A stretch of 64,000 nucleotides of DNA from Rosa chinensis. Taxonomy: Eukaryota > Streptophyta > Magnoliopsida > Rosales > Rosaceae. The notes under the pieces were generated by a model. It ran no database searches. It was not told the origin of the DNA and saw only the letters and a list, made by a program, of their open reading frames with translations. The position numbers and the translations under genes are program-made. Below are positions 46,778-58,573 of this stretch, in pieces. The stretch's first letter is position 1. Each line of letters begins with the position of its first letter. Location: the NCBI RefSeq assembly GCF_002994745.2, contig NC_037094.1, positions 23,227,001-23,291,000 on the forward strand. The letters are read 5' to 3'.

Positions 46778-49534
46778 TGTTGCACGAGCGTTCTAGCACC
46801 GTGGGGTGCAATCGTCGGGCCGTCCCTTGACCTGACTTCTTCTCAAACGCTGTAGACGAGGAGCGCACCAACCTTGTCATAAAGTTCTTTTCTATGCCTT
46901 TCGGAAAAGGACTTTCGCCTTATGGATAAGGACTTGTGGTGTGATCTCTTACGTTCACTGAATCGATACTTAACGTTGTAGGTTAAGCAGAGCAATCACT
47001 GGGAAGTAGGAGAAAGTACGGATTTTGCTAAAGTGTGACTTTAGCTTTGCTGGGTTGCAAGGGTGTTACCCTTACTTCGCTGGTTCAACTGACGTTGAGG
47101 ATAGGTTGGTCTGGAGAGGATTTGATAATCTGAAAGATTAGTTGATTGAAGAGTTGTCTCTTGTTGTCCCTTGAAACCTGGTATTTATACCTAGGATTTC
47201 GGCTGTTCCTTTCCATAGTGATAGGAGTATAAAATGCGACAAATATAATGTGCAACCTTTGCACTTTTCTTAGCTATTTCCTTCAAAAAGTCAGTTTTAA
47301 ATTTGTTTTCTTTTTAGGTAGTTCGTGAAGTAGTTCAAGAGAAATAAGAGCTTAAAAGGGAGCAACGAAGCCATGTAACATGAAGTACTGATGCAAAGGA
47401 CAAATTTTGATCACTCATTTGGCCGGAAATCACAAGGGAAGTCCACAGAAATCGTTGTGCTAAATAGTTGCTGCAAAGCACAAAACTACAGGTTCAGAAT
47501 CAGCTTTGGGGAGCAATTCTGTCATTCTTCCAACTGTGCCTTTGCAGAAAGGGCCAGTGATCCTTAAATACATGATGTTATACTTCAACAAGAGCCAAAT
47601 AACTGGTCAGAAGAGTCAACGAGGAAGTAGGAAATCAAGCTCAAAGTAGGCTTCCCGATAAGGCAAAAACTGTCAGCTTTTCACGAAGCTTTTCGGGAGA
47701 TATTTTCCGGTGATTTACTTGGATTTTTTTCCAAAAGTTTATTGATTATTCTAGAAGATATGATGTCATAGAACACGTAGAAGTCAAGAACCATCCAGAA
47801 ACATAGCAAGAGGAAGTCGTTCCTTGTCCAAGAAGTAAGCTTCAGAGACAGAAATTGAGTCCTAGTTAAAACAAGACAGTTTGGCAGAATTCTTCTATGG
47901 ACGGATTTTGGGTGCATTTTTGGAAGGTTATTGATGTTGCAAATACTAAGGAGAGTCCTAGAATAATTCCTAAAGATTATGGGTAGATTACCAAGGCTTG
48001 AAAGTGATTAAATTGTGCACCAATTAATGGAATTCTCAAGCAACTAGGGAAGGTCTTTAAAACAGAATTGGAGAAGGAAACTTGGGCTGTGCTCCTCATA
48101 AATATAGGGCTTATGCAAACATGAAAAAGAACCACTCTACAGCGCCATCTTCTGCCCTAAACCCTAGTACACAAAGTCTTGAAATTCCCAAGTCTTCAAG
48201 AAGCAAAACTGTGCATTCCATCTTCCATCTTCCATCAAGTCTTGCCTTGTTTTTCATCTTGAAGGAGTTCTTGCATCCAAGGGCAGCCTAAAGGTGAATT
48301 CGTGGCTCTCATATTCTCCCTTCTACGGTTTTTATTCTCTTGTAATCTAATACCCATGATTTTATTTGTTGAATTTAAGACGATGTGTGGCTAGTTATTT
48401 TTGTTAGGGGCAAGGTTTGAAGCCCCAAATTATGTAGAACATATGTTTGTTTAAATTTAGTTTCTTGATCTTTGGTGTGAATTGGTTGTTTATTTCTGCT
48501 TGATTGAAAACTTTTATGTGTTTATGTTCTTTGGGTCGACACTTAGGATATATGCATGTAATTGGAGCTAGGATTTATAAAATAATTCACATAATAGTCT
48601 TATTTTCTATCCACAAGTATGCAATGCTTTCGAAAAAAGTTGATGTTTTAAAAAACTAGAAGAGCATGCTAGGTAGGCGTGCCACACTAGACTGCAACTC
48701 TATAACCAATTGTTTCCATGAGATCTTAATGCTTCAAATATGTTGACACTATATGTGTTGTTGATAAGATAGCATTCTATACCTTGAATGCATGTTTGAT
48801 AGGCTTAACTATTGTGCGTTCACGTAGACTAAGTAATTAGGCAAACATTAATAAGTGACATGATCTGCTTCGACTCTTTTCTTGGTTGGTTTCTGTTCAC
48901 ACCTTAGTAATTGAAACTAGGTTAACTTAACATGTTCGAAAGTAATTGGTGGTGGATTTCCAAGTCTCTAACATGTTCTCCATCTTATTTTCTCAAACCA
49001 AAAATCTAAATTGTTTTCCTTTTGTTTTCTCTTTTATTTTCGTAGGAACTTAAAAACCCCAAATCTGTTTCAACTTAGGATTGCAACACGCCTTTCTATC
49101 CTCTTCTGTTTTCTGCCATCTTTTTCTCTCTCTTCTACTCTTTGACATTTTGCTTTAGATTAGTATTATTATATGTTTTATGTGCTAGTTAGTTAGTTTA
49201 GTTTTTTTAGTTTGTGTTCTTTTGTGTGATTAATTTGTTACCCTCAATCTCTGGTATCCAAAGATCCTTGCGTACTCTATATTGCTAACGACTACATTTT
49301 GCAGGGTTAAGTTGAAGGCTTGATTTTAGCGTATCACATAGAAGGATTATTGATTGAAGATTCCTAATTGGTCTCTGCTATCCATATCCTATAAGGGCTC
49401 GATTTCCTTGAGGATTCCGGAATGGGTGAAGCTGTAACCCAAAACCGGGTAGACTTAATTTTGGGCCACATGGATCGGCCCGGTAGGTTCAATCCTCTTA
49501 AGGATATTGCCAAAATTACTTCTGGGCTCAAACA
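46778..49534 (-). repeat. Tat2 3' LTR (interrupted by X-B)
   Basis: On the minus strand the LTR starts TGTTTGAGCCCAG at 49534, directly after the purine run GGCCTGGGGGGCAA, and would end GTGCAACA at 46778. A TATA box (TATAAATA, minus) lies at 47182-47189. Removing X-B leaves about 634 bp. The left edge is a best estimate; the partner 5' LTR is outside the window. Confidence 0.5.
47219..49336 (+). repeat. Solo LTR X-B, 2118 bp
   Basis: Starts TGATAGGAG and ends GCGTATCA (TGATA/TATCA inverted ends), with a perfect 5 bp TSD CATAG at 47214-47218 and 49337-49341. No internal region, hence solo. A TATA-like CATAAATATAGG lies at 48097-48108. The other family X copy, X-A, is in opposite orientation at 16132-45567. 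The LTR is long and the family is not identified; an Athila/Tat-like origin is a guess. Confidence 0.9.
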
Positions 49535-49802
49535 TTGCCCCCCAGGCCTCGAGATCAGGCCCGCGAATACTGTAACTGATCGAAGAGGGCTTGAAGCAAC
49601 ACGCCGTATGACACAAATAAGGTCATTAATACGACTTTGCGACTGCATAACTACGAAATGCCTTTTCGTTGCACCGTTTCCCTCACAATATCTCTTATTT
49701 AAATCTTGTCTGGGTCAGTCACATCAGAAACCCTTGTCAGTCTCCTAAACCCAGAAAGTTTTCCTCTTTTCCAAACCTTCATTCTTCTTTAGAAACCCAG
49801 AA

Positions 49803-51450
49803 ATGGTTCCTCAGAAGAAAATCGTCATCGATCAAGAGGAAGACATCAATGAGACCGCTGCCCAAGCATGGGGAACTGGCATGGGTGCCTTGTGTTTGGC
49901 TCATACCTCGATTTAGAGGCCTATTCTCTCTTTATTTCCCAATCAGCACGTCGGACTGGGCCCTACTCTACTAGATTTCTTTCCAGAAGACACCATGGCC
50001 TTTTATGGACTTCAGTTGTCGGGGTCAAAAGTAGGAGAGAGCTCGGGTACGGTTTTGGCCGTCGGTGAATGCCGCCGAGATTGCTTGGTATCGTGAAGTT
50101 AGAAGAAGGGATCTGGGTCGTTGGAACGCCATAGGAATCACCGACGTCATCGATCTTTCTTTCAACCTCCCCAGCGGCGCTAATTGTGCCGCACTCATCG
50201 CCGCTCTTTGCGTCTGGAACACTTCCAGCAATACCTTCGATTTCCGCTTTGGGCAAATGGGGATCACGCTATTGGACATCCTCCCAATCACAGGGCTACC
50301 AATTGACTATGAGCCCTACGTGCATGGCCAATTTGACAAAGTGGAATTTCCCCTGCGAATGGAGCAAGCCGGCCGCAACTCTCATAGCAAATCCTACCCC
50401 AGCTGGTGGGGCCATTATCGATGCTAGCACGACGCCACCGGTGGCATCGCTTTCCTTGAATACTGGCTCTGTAGGTTCATTTTCTGTACTTCCACCAATA
50501 AGCCCGCTGGCACTTGGACCTCATTGGCCACTGCCTTTTACAATGGCCGTCGTGTCTGCCTCAAGCAACCTGTGTTGGGTTAGTTATACCGAGCCCTCTA
50601 CTAGGCCACAATGCATCCCTTTGAGACTGGCATTTCTGGCCCTCTCTAGATTTAGATTTCTTGCTGCAAATCTATTTCCCACACTTCCGCTGGACTGACA
50701 TTCCTGAAACTCCCCCAGCAGACGTTGTCCTGGGCAGGTGGCTCTACTGTACTGATAAGTATACTTCTCTGCCCTACTCCGAGTGCTTCTCCTATCTGTA
50801 TCTTATGCACGAAATACCAGACTCGGATCTAGTTCTCAATATGAGATACCAACCTCCTTTTCAGCGCAAACTCCTGCCCAGCGGGCAAAATCATGGCGAA
50901 AGGGCTTTGTTGGTCTTCCGCCGCGCCATTTCTTGTTCTGATATAATGCTTGCGGCTGATGATTTGAGTTACGAGCTCTACGCCCCCCAATCATTTCGCT
51001 CGCCAACTTGGGTTAGCCCAATTGATCCAATTTCCCATTTATGACTCCATCAATCGTTATACTTCTTGGCGAAGGACGGGGACTACCCCGATCCAAAGCG
51101 AGCTCACCTTGATGGATATCCCGCCTTGGGCCTCTATCCTATATCAATTGACGGAGTGGATAATGATTATGCCTAATGGTGGGAAAAAGCTTCTGTGAAC
51201 TACTAGGATATGCCGGATGATGAGCTTTTTGCTATAATTTTCCGCAACCTGTGCTATCTCTGCGACGCTGATCTGCAGGTGATTGCTCGCTTCCCTGTTC
51301 GCGTGGCGCGACCACCGCGACACGCATAAACTGGTGTGATGATCCGCAAACCCAACCAAACTGTAAGTTCTCGTCATTTATTGTGTTTTCTATTCCTGTT
51401 TTGTATTCCTCTCTTGCCTTGATCCTTAGTTGTAATTTCTTGCAGCACAT
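49803..51450 (+). pseudogene. Tat2 antisense ORF with plant mobile domain
   Basis: The ATG at 49803 reads MVPQKKIVIDQEEDINETAA, with a stop near 49914. Then, in shifted frames, come the plant-mobile-domain blocks EIAWYREVRRRDLGRWNAIG, ITLLDILPITGLPIDYEPYV (50065-50427) and GRWLYCTDKYTSLPYSECFS ... RYQPPFQRKL (50661-51044). A GTAAGTTC...TTCTTGCAG intron of 83 bp lies at 51363-51445. The domain occurs in host MAIN-like proteins and in antisense ORFs of Tat elements. The orientation is opposite to Tat2 pol (minus), as in the family. Frameshifts make it non-functional. Confidence 0.8.
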
Positions 51451-51799
51451 TCAAACCAGGAGTAGGGGTGTAACGCCACCAACTGGCGATCGATAGAGTA
51501 GTCCTTCTACCGCGGCCACAAGTCAGGCTGGGATGCAGAAAGCTAGAATGGAGGAACCCGCCATATACACACCTGAAGTCGATGCCAACTTCGCCCCGCC
51601 TGCGTATTTCATCATTCTTGAGAAAATAATTAGGTGCGAGATAGCGAATCTTCTTCTCAGTAAGTTGGTCCGGGTGCTTGAGGTATGCGATCAGAGGAAC
51701 ACGCTAATCCATGTCTATGGGCTCAAGGATTGCAATAGTTGGGTCTTCAGGAGGGTTAGTCCTGGTGATCCAGGAAGGTAAAGTCCGTCGTTCCACTTT

Positions 51800-53129
51800 C
51801 AAAATCCTTCGCGAACCCCATCCTTCAAAGTGACCCCTGTAGCTAATTGGGCGTGTTTGGTCGTGGCAAAGTTATGTTCGCGGGGAATATGCTCTAGGTC
51901 CACATCATCAAATTGTGTGAGCAATTCGAGCGCTTTGTCCAAGTATGGAGTGAGTGAGAAACTTGTGCACCTAAACTATTCGCGAAGCTGGTTAATGATA
52001 AGGAGCGAATCCCCAAGGACCTGTACATCACGAAATCCCAACTCAAGCAGCACTTTTAGGCCAATGATGAGGCCTCGTACTCAGCTTGATTGTTTGTGCA
52101 ACTGAACGTTAATTGAAACGAATAAGAAAAGCGATCCCTAGCTAGATTCTCCAAAATCATACCGGCGCCTGCCATCGCTTCAGTTCTAGATCCATTGAAA
52201 TATAAAACCCAAGGCTGCAATGCCACCGTCGCCTGATATAATTGAGCATACTCAGCCATACAGGCTAAATCGGATCTGTTTAGCGAGCCCGCCGCAACCT
52301 CTAAATTCCAGACTTTTGGGACATCTAACAACGGATGGTGGGTTAGAAAGTCCGTAATGGCCTGGCCTTTGACGACCTTCTCTGGTACATACTGTAAGAA
52401 GAGTTTCGAGAGAGCTATTATGCATTTGCCTATTTTGCCCATAAGTATAGGTCGTGAAAGCATGTATTTGACCAAGTCCGTCTGAGCTATGAGACAAGTG
52501 GTGAATGATAACATGTAATGGCGTAGCTTACATGCGGAGAAGTATATCATTAGACACAGTTTCTCCATTGGGGTATACCTGGTCTCGCAGTCTGTTAAGG
52601 TCCGGCTGAGGTAAAAGATAGCTTGTTCTACCCCTTCTTCGTCATCTTGTGCTAACAAACTGCCAATGGAAGTCGGCAGCTGATATATATAGCTTGAGTG
52701 GGTATCATGGTCGCAGAGGGACAAGAACCTGCGGACTCGCGAGGTAGGCCTTGATTCTGTCGAAAGCCTCTTGATGCTTATGTTCCCACACAGACTCCTT
52801 TTCCCCCTCAAGCTTCAGCAGTGAGGAGAAAGCCTGGATTTTGCCAGCGGAATTGGAAATAAACCGTCGCAGAAAGTTAATCTTGCCTAGCAGCCTCTGT
52901 AACTCCTTCTTGGTTCGCGGTGGTGACGCATTGATGACTACACTGGCTTTGTCTTCAGGCACCTCGATGCCTCTTTGGTGGAAATTAAACCAAGAAAATC
53001 ACCAGCTTGTACACCAAACACGCACTTGGCTGGATTCATCTTTGACTTATGTAGGCGCATGCGCTGAAAAACCTTTCTTAGGTCTGTGATGTGGTCTCCT
53101 GGATTTTTGGACTTAACCACCACATCGTC
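51800..53129 (-). pseudogene. Tat2 pol remnant: RT, RNase H, aRNH; integrase missing
   Basis: From 53129 downward: DDVVVKSKNPGDHITDLRKV (cut inside the RT active-site motif by T1), NPAKCVFGV, KKELQRLLGKINFLRRFIS, RNase H with IFYLSRTLTDCETRYTPMEK, then aRNH (LYFNGSRTEAMAGAGMILEN, NNQAEYEA, and LGDSLLIINQL near 52010). After about 51830 no integrase follows and the antisense ORF begins, so integrase was deleted. The element's 5' part was displaced beyond the window by T1. Confidence 0.85.
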
Positions 53130-53414
53130 TGTAATTCCCCGTACCTTAAAGTCTTTACTAGTTACTTTTTACCGTGGTTGACCGAGGAGTGACTTTTCCT
53201 TTAGTCCGGTAAATTAGAAAATTTATTTGAGATTGTCGTAGAATACGAAAAATCGAGTTCGTGGACACGTAGTTTGTTTAAATTGGATTTATATCGGAAA
53301 GGTTATGACCAAAAATAGAAATTTCTATTTTTGGCATGGTTTTTGTTTGTGAGCTTCTATTTGTAGTAAGGAAGGAATAAAACAGATGGAAGAGAGAGAA
53401 AGGGAAAGAATCAG

Positions 53415-53505
53415 AAAAAAAAAAAAAAAAAAAAGGGAAAGAGAGAGAGCACGGGTAGAACCCGAGTCACCCCCCCCCCCCCCCCCCCTTTTTTTTTTTT
53501 TTTTT
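53415..53505. repeat. Homopolymer tracts in T1 5' LTR
   Basis: About 20 A, later 19 C directly followed by 17 T. The 3' LTR has about 14 A, 8 C and 11 T at the same place (60413-60481). Length differences may be replication slippage or sequencing error. Confidence 0.9.
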
Positions 53506-54728
53506 CTTCCGTCGCTGCTCTCCCTCTCTCCGGCGATTCCTTCGCCGTCCGGCCACCCCAGGACGAAAGCTTGGGCACGGCGTGATCCTCGCTTCCTTCT
53601 CCTTCTAGCCATGTAAGTATTTCACCTTGGGTAGCTTTGGTTTTGGAGATATGAGGAGAATTGCAGAAATGGAAAAAAAATGGATTTTTTCTTTGATGTC
53701 CGGTTTCCGGCGATTTCCGGCCAGATTCTTTGGGGGTTTTGGTTGTTGTTGCAGGTATAGGAACTGTTAGTTGTAGTCTATGAATTGTTGTGTTAGATTT
53801 AAGGTTGTTGGTTAATGAGTTTCCTTGGAGTTTGATGTTGGTTGTGGTTCTAAGGTGGTTAAGATTATTATCTTGGGTTGAGAATTTGTTGTCATGTTTT
53901 TGGTGTTGAGTTGAGAGTGTTGAGAGGTTGAAGAAGTATATTGGGTTTGGAATGTCAAAGAGAAATTTGGAATTTTTGGATGTTTTAAATGTTTTAGTTG
54001 ATGAATCTTTTGACTTAATCTCTTGGTAATTTATTGTCAATGTTATTGTGGGATTGGTCTATATTGTTGACGAATTTTGGTGTTGAAATTGTGGTTTGGA
54101 AAAGAAAATTTAGAGAGAATTTGAGATTGTTAGAGTTGAAATTGTGATTTTTGCAAAGGAGAAAAATTAAGAAAGAATGTGGAATTGTTGGAAAAGGATT
54201 TATATTATAAATTGGTGGTAAATTGTGTTGAAGGAAGTGAATTAAAAATTTGTTAAGTTATAGAACGGTCTTTGTGAAGGTTTAGATTAAGCGAGGTCAT
54301 GGAATGGTTAAGGAATCGATTTAAGAATCGATTGAGTGGTTATGAGTTGGAGGGCATCGAGGTTGTAAAGGAATGTTAGAATTTAATCCCAAATTAAAGG
54401 ATGGGAGTTTTATAACAATTTGTGAATAACGGATGCTTATTCCGAGGGGAATGAGTTGTTTTTGAGAGTATTTCATTATATGGTTAATTATATCCTATTC
54501 AATTGTGACAGGACGTACTGAGCTCTCGAGCGAGGAGGACACAGGCAGGCAGCAGGGTTAGCTGCGGGACTCACTTGTGAGTGGACTTTCATTTTTTTAA
54601 ATAATGCATGCAGCATGGAAATAAGTTTTCAGTTGATTTATTATTTTGAGAAAATGTGATTTGTGGAAAATAAAGGATTTAAAAAGGAAACAGTTGACAA
54701 GGAGGCCAGTTTTGGCGCATGCATATCT

Positions 54729-55004
54729 TACCTAGTTGGCAGTCCCTTCTAGGTAATAGTCTGGTCGGCAGTCCCGTCCAGACTACAGCTCGGTTGGCAG
54801 TCCCATCTGATGCGTCATCTGGTTGGCAGTCCCTTCCAGACGACTTGAGATAGTTAGTCGGCAGTCCCGTCTACTACCTGTGACTCGTTGGCAGTCCCAA
54901 CTAATCACCGCCTCCTATTCCGGTTGGCAGTCCCTTCCGGTGCGTCATCGGGTGGCAGTCCCTCCCTGATGGCATGAGATGCCTAGGAAGCGGTCCTTCC
55001 TAGT
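54729..55004 (+). repeat. Hairpin array with GGCAGTCCC loop in T1 5' LTR
   Basis: Eight copies of TTGGCAGTCCC-type loops, each flanked by short arms. Perfect examples are TACCTAG/CTAGGTA (54729-54755) and TAGTCTGG/CCAGACTA (54757-54785). Near-perfect ones include GTCATCTGG/CCAGACGAC (54815-54844). A last hairpin, CTAGGAAG/CTTCCTAG, has loop CGGTC (54983-55003). Arms differ between copies while the loop is constant. Confidence 0.8.
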
Positions 55005-55611
55005 CATCGAAAGAGTTTCTTGGAAAAAGAGTGAATTGGAAACTTTTATGAAGTCTAGCTGCATGTTTGTTTTGTTGGAAAGAGAAATGGGGAAGCATAC
55101 CATAAATTGTTTTGATTCTCGTTTCGGTTTTGTCCACTTACTCTAATGGATTTTATATCTTTTTCCCTGGGCCCTTCGTTTTCAAATGCCCAGATTTCAG
55201 ATTAGCAGAGATCGTGTCCAGGCTCAAGGACTTGGAAATCAGCGCTTCCGTTTTTTTTGTCCGTAGGTTATTACTTAACCTACCTTGTATGATATCGGCT
55301 TAGTTTTAGTGTTGCTCTGATAACCCCTTTTCTTTTAAATTTGATGGATGTTGTTGTTCGGATTGGGGTTGCTTACGAAGGTTATGTTGGGATTTGAAAT
55401 TTCCGAATGTAATATATGTGCTTGGATTGTAAATTTGATATAGTAGGTTGAGTAGAAGTTATAGTTGAAAGCATGTCCAGGTTTGTGAAATTTTGGGTAG
55501 CCCATATTTAGGGGAGGTTCTGCCAAATTTTCAGTAGGATTTCGCTTAATGTGGGCCCCGCAGGCTCGTATCCAGGTAATTGGGGTGATTCCTGGGTCGG
55601 GTCCTGTCAGT

Positions 55612-55623
55612 TGGTCTCAGAGC
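55612..55623 (+). other. T1 primer binding site
   Basis: TGGTCTCAGAGC, one mismatch to the iMet PBS, two bases after the LTR. Confidence 0.85.
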
Positions 55624-55686
55624 ACTAGGTTATTAGATTCTGTGGCCGATATCTTCTTATAGTTGTCTTACATGCTTGATAGTATT

Positions 55687-55732
55687 CAGTACCTCCCGAG
55701 TGATGGCCCGACTGCAGCGGTTCCCCATCATA
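55687..55732 (+). promoter_or_regulatory. Conserved leader block of Tekay-like elements
   Basis: The block beginning CAGTACCTCCCGAGTGATGG and running through CTGCAGCGGTTCCCCATCAT is identical to the T3 leader (minus strand, 29336 down to about 29298, continuing at 28798). It lies between PBS and gag, where packaging or dimerisation signals are expected. The function is inferred. Confidence 0.45.
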
Positions 55733-55809
55733 TACTCTTCAGTGCTGACGTACCAATCAAGTATGTAAGATAGTTGTGGTTGGTATAAATATCTTGGTGT
55801 AACTCAATT

Positions 55810-56508
55810 ATGGGAATTTCAGGTGGAATGAGACCCGGACGCAGATCTCGTGCTGGCAGGAACCATTCACCCGTTGCTGAGGGTGATGATAAGCAGGTTC
55901 CTCGTGGGTTGTTACGGACCGTGGAGCAATTGTTTGAGCGTTTTGCAGTGGCCCTCCCAAATCCTAGGACTGACTATACTGAGGAGCGTTTCATTGCTTT
56001 GTCTCGGTTTGCCCCTGAGTTGGTGGCGACAGAAAAGTTAGAGGTTGATCAGTTTATCAATGGCCTCCTTCCTATATATCGAGATTGGTTGGCGCCTCAC
56101 GATTATCTGACTTTTAAGTTAGCTGTGGAGGCTGCTATGAGGTGTGAGGCTAGATATCTGGACGGTTCCCGACCTTTGGAGATTGGCGATCCCAGTCAGG
56201 GGCCATCTAAGAGAATTGCCTCCAGTTCGGGTTCTGCATCGTCATCAGGCAGTAGACAGAGCAGTTCAGATTCTAGCTCTCTCAGCGCTTCAGGGGACGC
56301 TTCAGGAGGCCTGGGCAGACAGGTAGGAGACAGTTCAGGGGTGGCACTGCTAGTTCCAGTGGAGGCTTCGGTAGACAGGCGATTCCGAGGGACTATCCCC
56401 AGTGTGCTACTTGTGGTGGGCACCATGTGGGCCCGTGTCAGGCAGGTGTGGGGACTTGTTACCAGTGTGGCCAGTGGGGTCTCTACAGGAGAGAATGCCC
56501 TCAGTTGA
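55810..56508 (+). pseudogene. T1 gag, with frame change
   Basis: The ATG at 55810 opens 232 residues with the Del/Tekay gag core (RFAPELVATEKLEVDQFING, YLTFKLAVEAAMRCEARYLD) and a Ser-rich stretch, then leaves frame. The first half of a typical gag core looks shortened. The zinc knuckle is in the next frame (56427 onward). It sits about 190 bp after the PBS with no competing upstream ATG in good context. Confidence 0.8.
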
Positions 56509-57674
56509 CCCAGGGAGTCTTCACTACTACTGGTCAGAGTATGGGTCAGACCTCTGTGGGTGCTACTAGTTCGGGTTCTCATGGCAGTTTGTCAGGAAGG
56601 AGCAGCACTCAGCCGGGTCGTGGACAGAGAGGGCGTCCAGTGACCCAGGCCCGTCTTCATGCTATGACCCAACAGGAGGGTCGCACTGCACCGAACGTCA
56701 TTATGGGTATGTTAATTGTTTTTGGTCAACCAGCTTTCATTTTGATTGATCCTAGAGCCTCTCACTCCTTTATGTCTAAGAGATTTTCTTTCTTTGCTAA
56801 TGTGCCCCCATCTCTCCTACTCGGAGAGTGGCATGTTGTTCTACCATCGGGGGAAAGACATAGAATTGAGTGGGTACATCGTTTTTGTGGAGTGTTTGTT
56901 GAAGGAGTTTGCTTAGAGGCGGACTTGATTCCATTTGAGTTAGTGGAGTTTGATGTAATTCTAGGGATGGATTTCCTACGGATGCATCATGCCTTAGTGG
57001 ATTGCTTTTGTAGTACTGTATTATTTCGGAGTCCGGGTAAGCCAGTTGTCACCTTTTATGGTGAACGGGAGGTTCTCCCATCTTGCATGATCTCAGCTTT
57101 AACTGCTAAGAAGATGTTGAGTAAGGGTTGCCAAGCTTATTTGGCACATGTGGTGAATTCAAATGCCAAAGTTATGGATCTTAGTCAAATTCCTATTGTT
57201 GGTGACTATCCAGATGTATTTCCAGAAGAATTGCCTGGATTGCCCCCGGTGCGAGAGATAGATTTTACCATTGATTTACTTCCAGGTACAACACCCATCT
57301 CTCAAACACCTTATAGAATGGCACCGGCGGAACTGAAGGAGTTGTATGTACAGTTGCAGGAGTTAATGGATAAGGGATTTATACGACCTAGTGTATCTCC
57401 CTGGGGTGCACCTGTGTTGTTTGTGAAGAAGAAAGACAGTACTTTGAGGCTTTGTATTGATTACCGGAAACTAAACAGGGTGACTATAAGGAATAAATAT
57501 CTCTTGCCCCACATTGATGATTTGTTTGACCAGTTGAGGGGTGCTAGAGTTTTCTCAAAGATTGATTTGAGGTCTGGTTATCATCAGTTACAGATTAAAG
57601 AGGAGGATGTAGCCAAAACTGCTTTTCGATCACGTTATGGTCATTATGAGTTCCTTGTTATGCCTTTTGGTTGA
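56427..57674 (+). pseudogene. T1 zinc knuckle, protease and N-terminal RT
   Basis: 415 residues. The knuckle is [14 protein letters not shown], where the usual His is Leu. The protease site is [12 protein letters not shown] instead of the DSGA form, so both catalytic Ser and Gly are changed. RT follows: [52 protein letters not shown], up to FLVMPFG. One base is missing at about 57670, which creates TGA at 57672 and moves RT to the next frame. Confidence 0.9.
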
Positions 57675-58564
57675 CTAATGCACCCGCTGCTTTCATGGAT
57701 CTCATGAACAGGGTGTTTCACCCGTATCTTGACCGCTTTGTGATTGTGTTCATTGATGACATACTGGTTTATTCTAAAAGTGAGGAGTTACATGCTGAGC
57801 ACTTGAATATTGTGTTGGAGACTCTACGGCTACACCAATTGTATGCTAAATTCAGTAAGTGTGAGTTTTGGCTTGACCAAGTGACATTCTTGGGTCACGT
57901 CATTACAGCTGCTGGTGTTAGTGTGGATCCTCAAAAAGTAGAAGCAGTGTTGAATTGGGAAAGACCTACCAATGTAACGGAAATTCGTAGTTTCTTGGGT
58001 CTTGCTGGTTACTATCGACGTTTTGTGCAAAACTTTTCTAGAATTGCCGCTCCTCTTACTAAGTTAACAAGAAAGGGTGTCAGATTTGTTTGGTCTGAAA
58101 ATTGTGAGCGGAGCTTCCAAGAACTTAAGAGTCGGCTGACTAGTGCTCCAATTCTATCCTTGCCTGATGATAGTGGGGAGTATGTAATTTACAGCGATGC
58201 CTCTAGACAAGGCTTAGGCTGTGTTTTAATGCAGCATGGTAATGTGATTGCTTATGCTTCTAGACAGTTGAAGCCACATGAGTTGAATTATCCCACACAT
58301 GATTTAGAGTTGGCAGCTATTGTACTTGCTCTTAAGTTGTGGAGGCATTATTTGTATGGAGCCAGATGTCAGATTTTCACTGACCATAAAAGCCTCAAGT
58401 ATGTGTTTACACAACCGAATTTAAATTTAAGACAACGAAGATGGATGGAATTGATTGAAGATTATGATTATACCATTGAGTACCACCCCGGTAAAGCGAA
58501 TGTGGTGGCGGATGCACTTAGTAGGAACCCATCCGTGACCTTGTCATATTTAAGGGCCACTTGA
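57671..58564 (+). pseudogene. T1 RT catalytic part and RNase H
   Basis: Continues RT after the single-base frameshift: [19 protein letters not shown], the catalytic [26 protein letters not shown]. RNase H follows ([63 protein letters not shown]). It ends at an in-frame TGA at 58562-58564; the same frame continues into integrase. Confidence 0.92.
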
Positions 58565-58573
58565 GTACCCCTA

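Larger units (their letters stand above)
53130..55609 (+). repeat. T1 5' LTR, 2480 bp
   Basis: Starts TGTAATTCCCCGTACC and ends GGGTCCTGTCA. It matches 60128-60862 plus 63525-64000. It contains adjoining A, C and T homopolymer runs at 53415-53505, a splice-donor-like ATGTAAGTATTTC at 53610, and the hairpin array at 54729-55004. Confidence 0.93.

Noticed and set aside
53386..53616. Open frame with poly-Lys, poly-Pro and poly-Phe
   Set aside because: It is a product of A, C and T homopolymer runs in an LTR; the matching 3' LTR does not keep the frame.
54729..55004. Regularly spaced GGCAGTCCC repeats resembling a CRISPR array
   Set aside because: The context is a plant LTR. The repeated part is a 9-11 base loop, spacers are complementary arms, and no cas gene is present.
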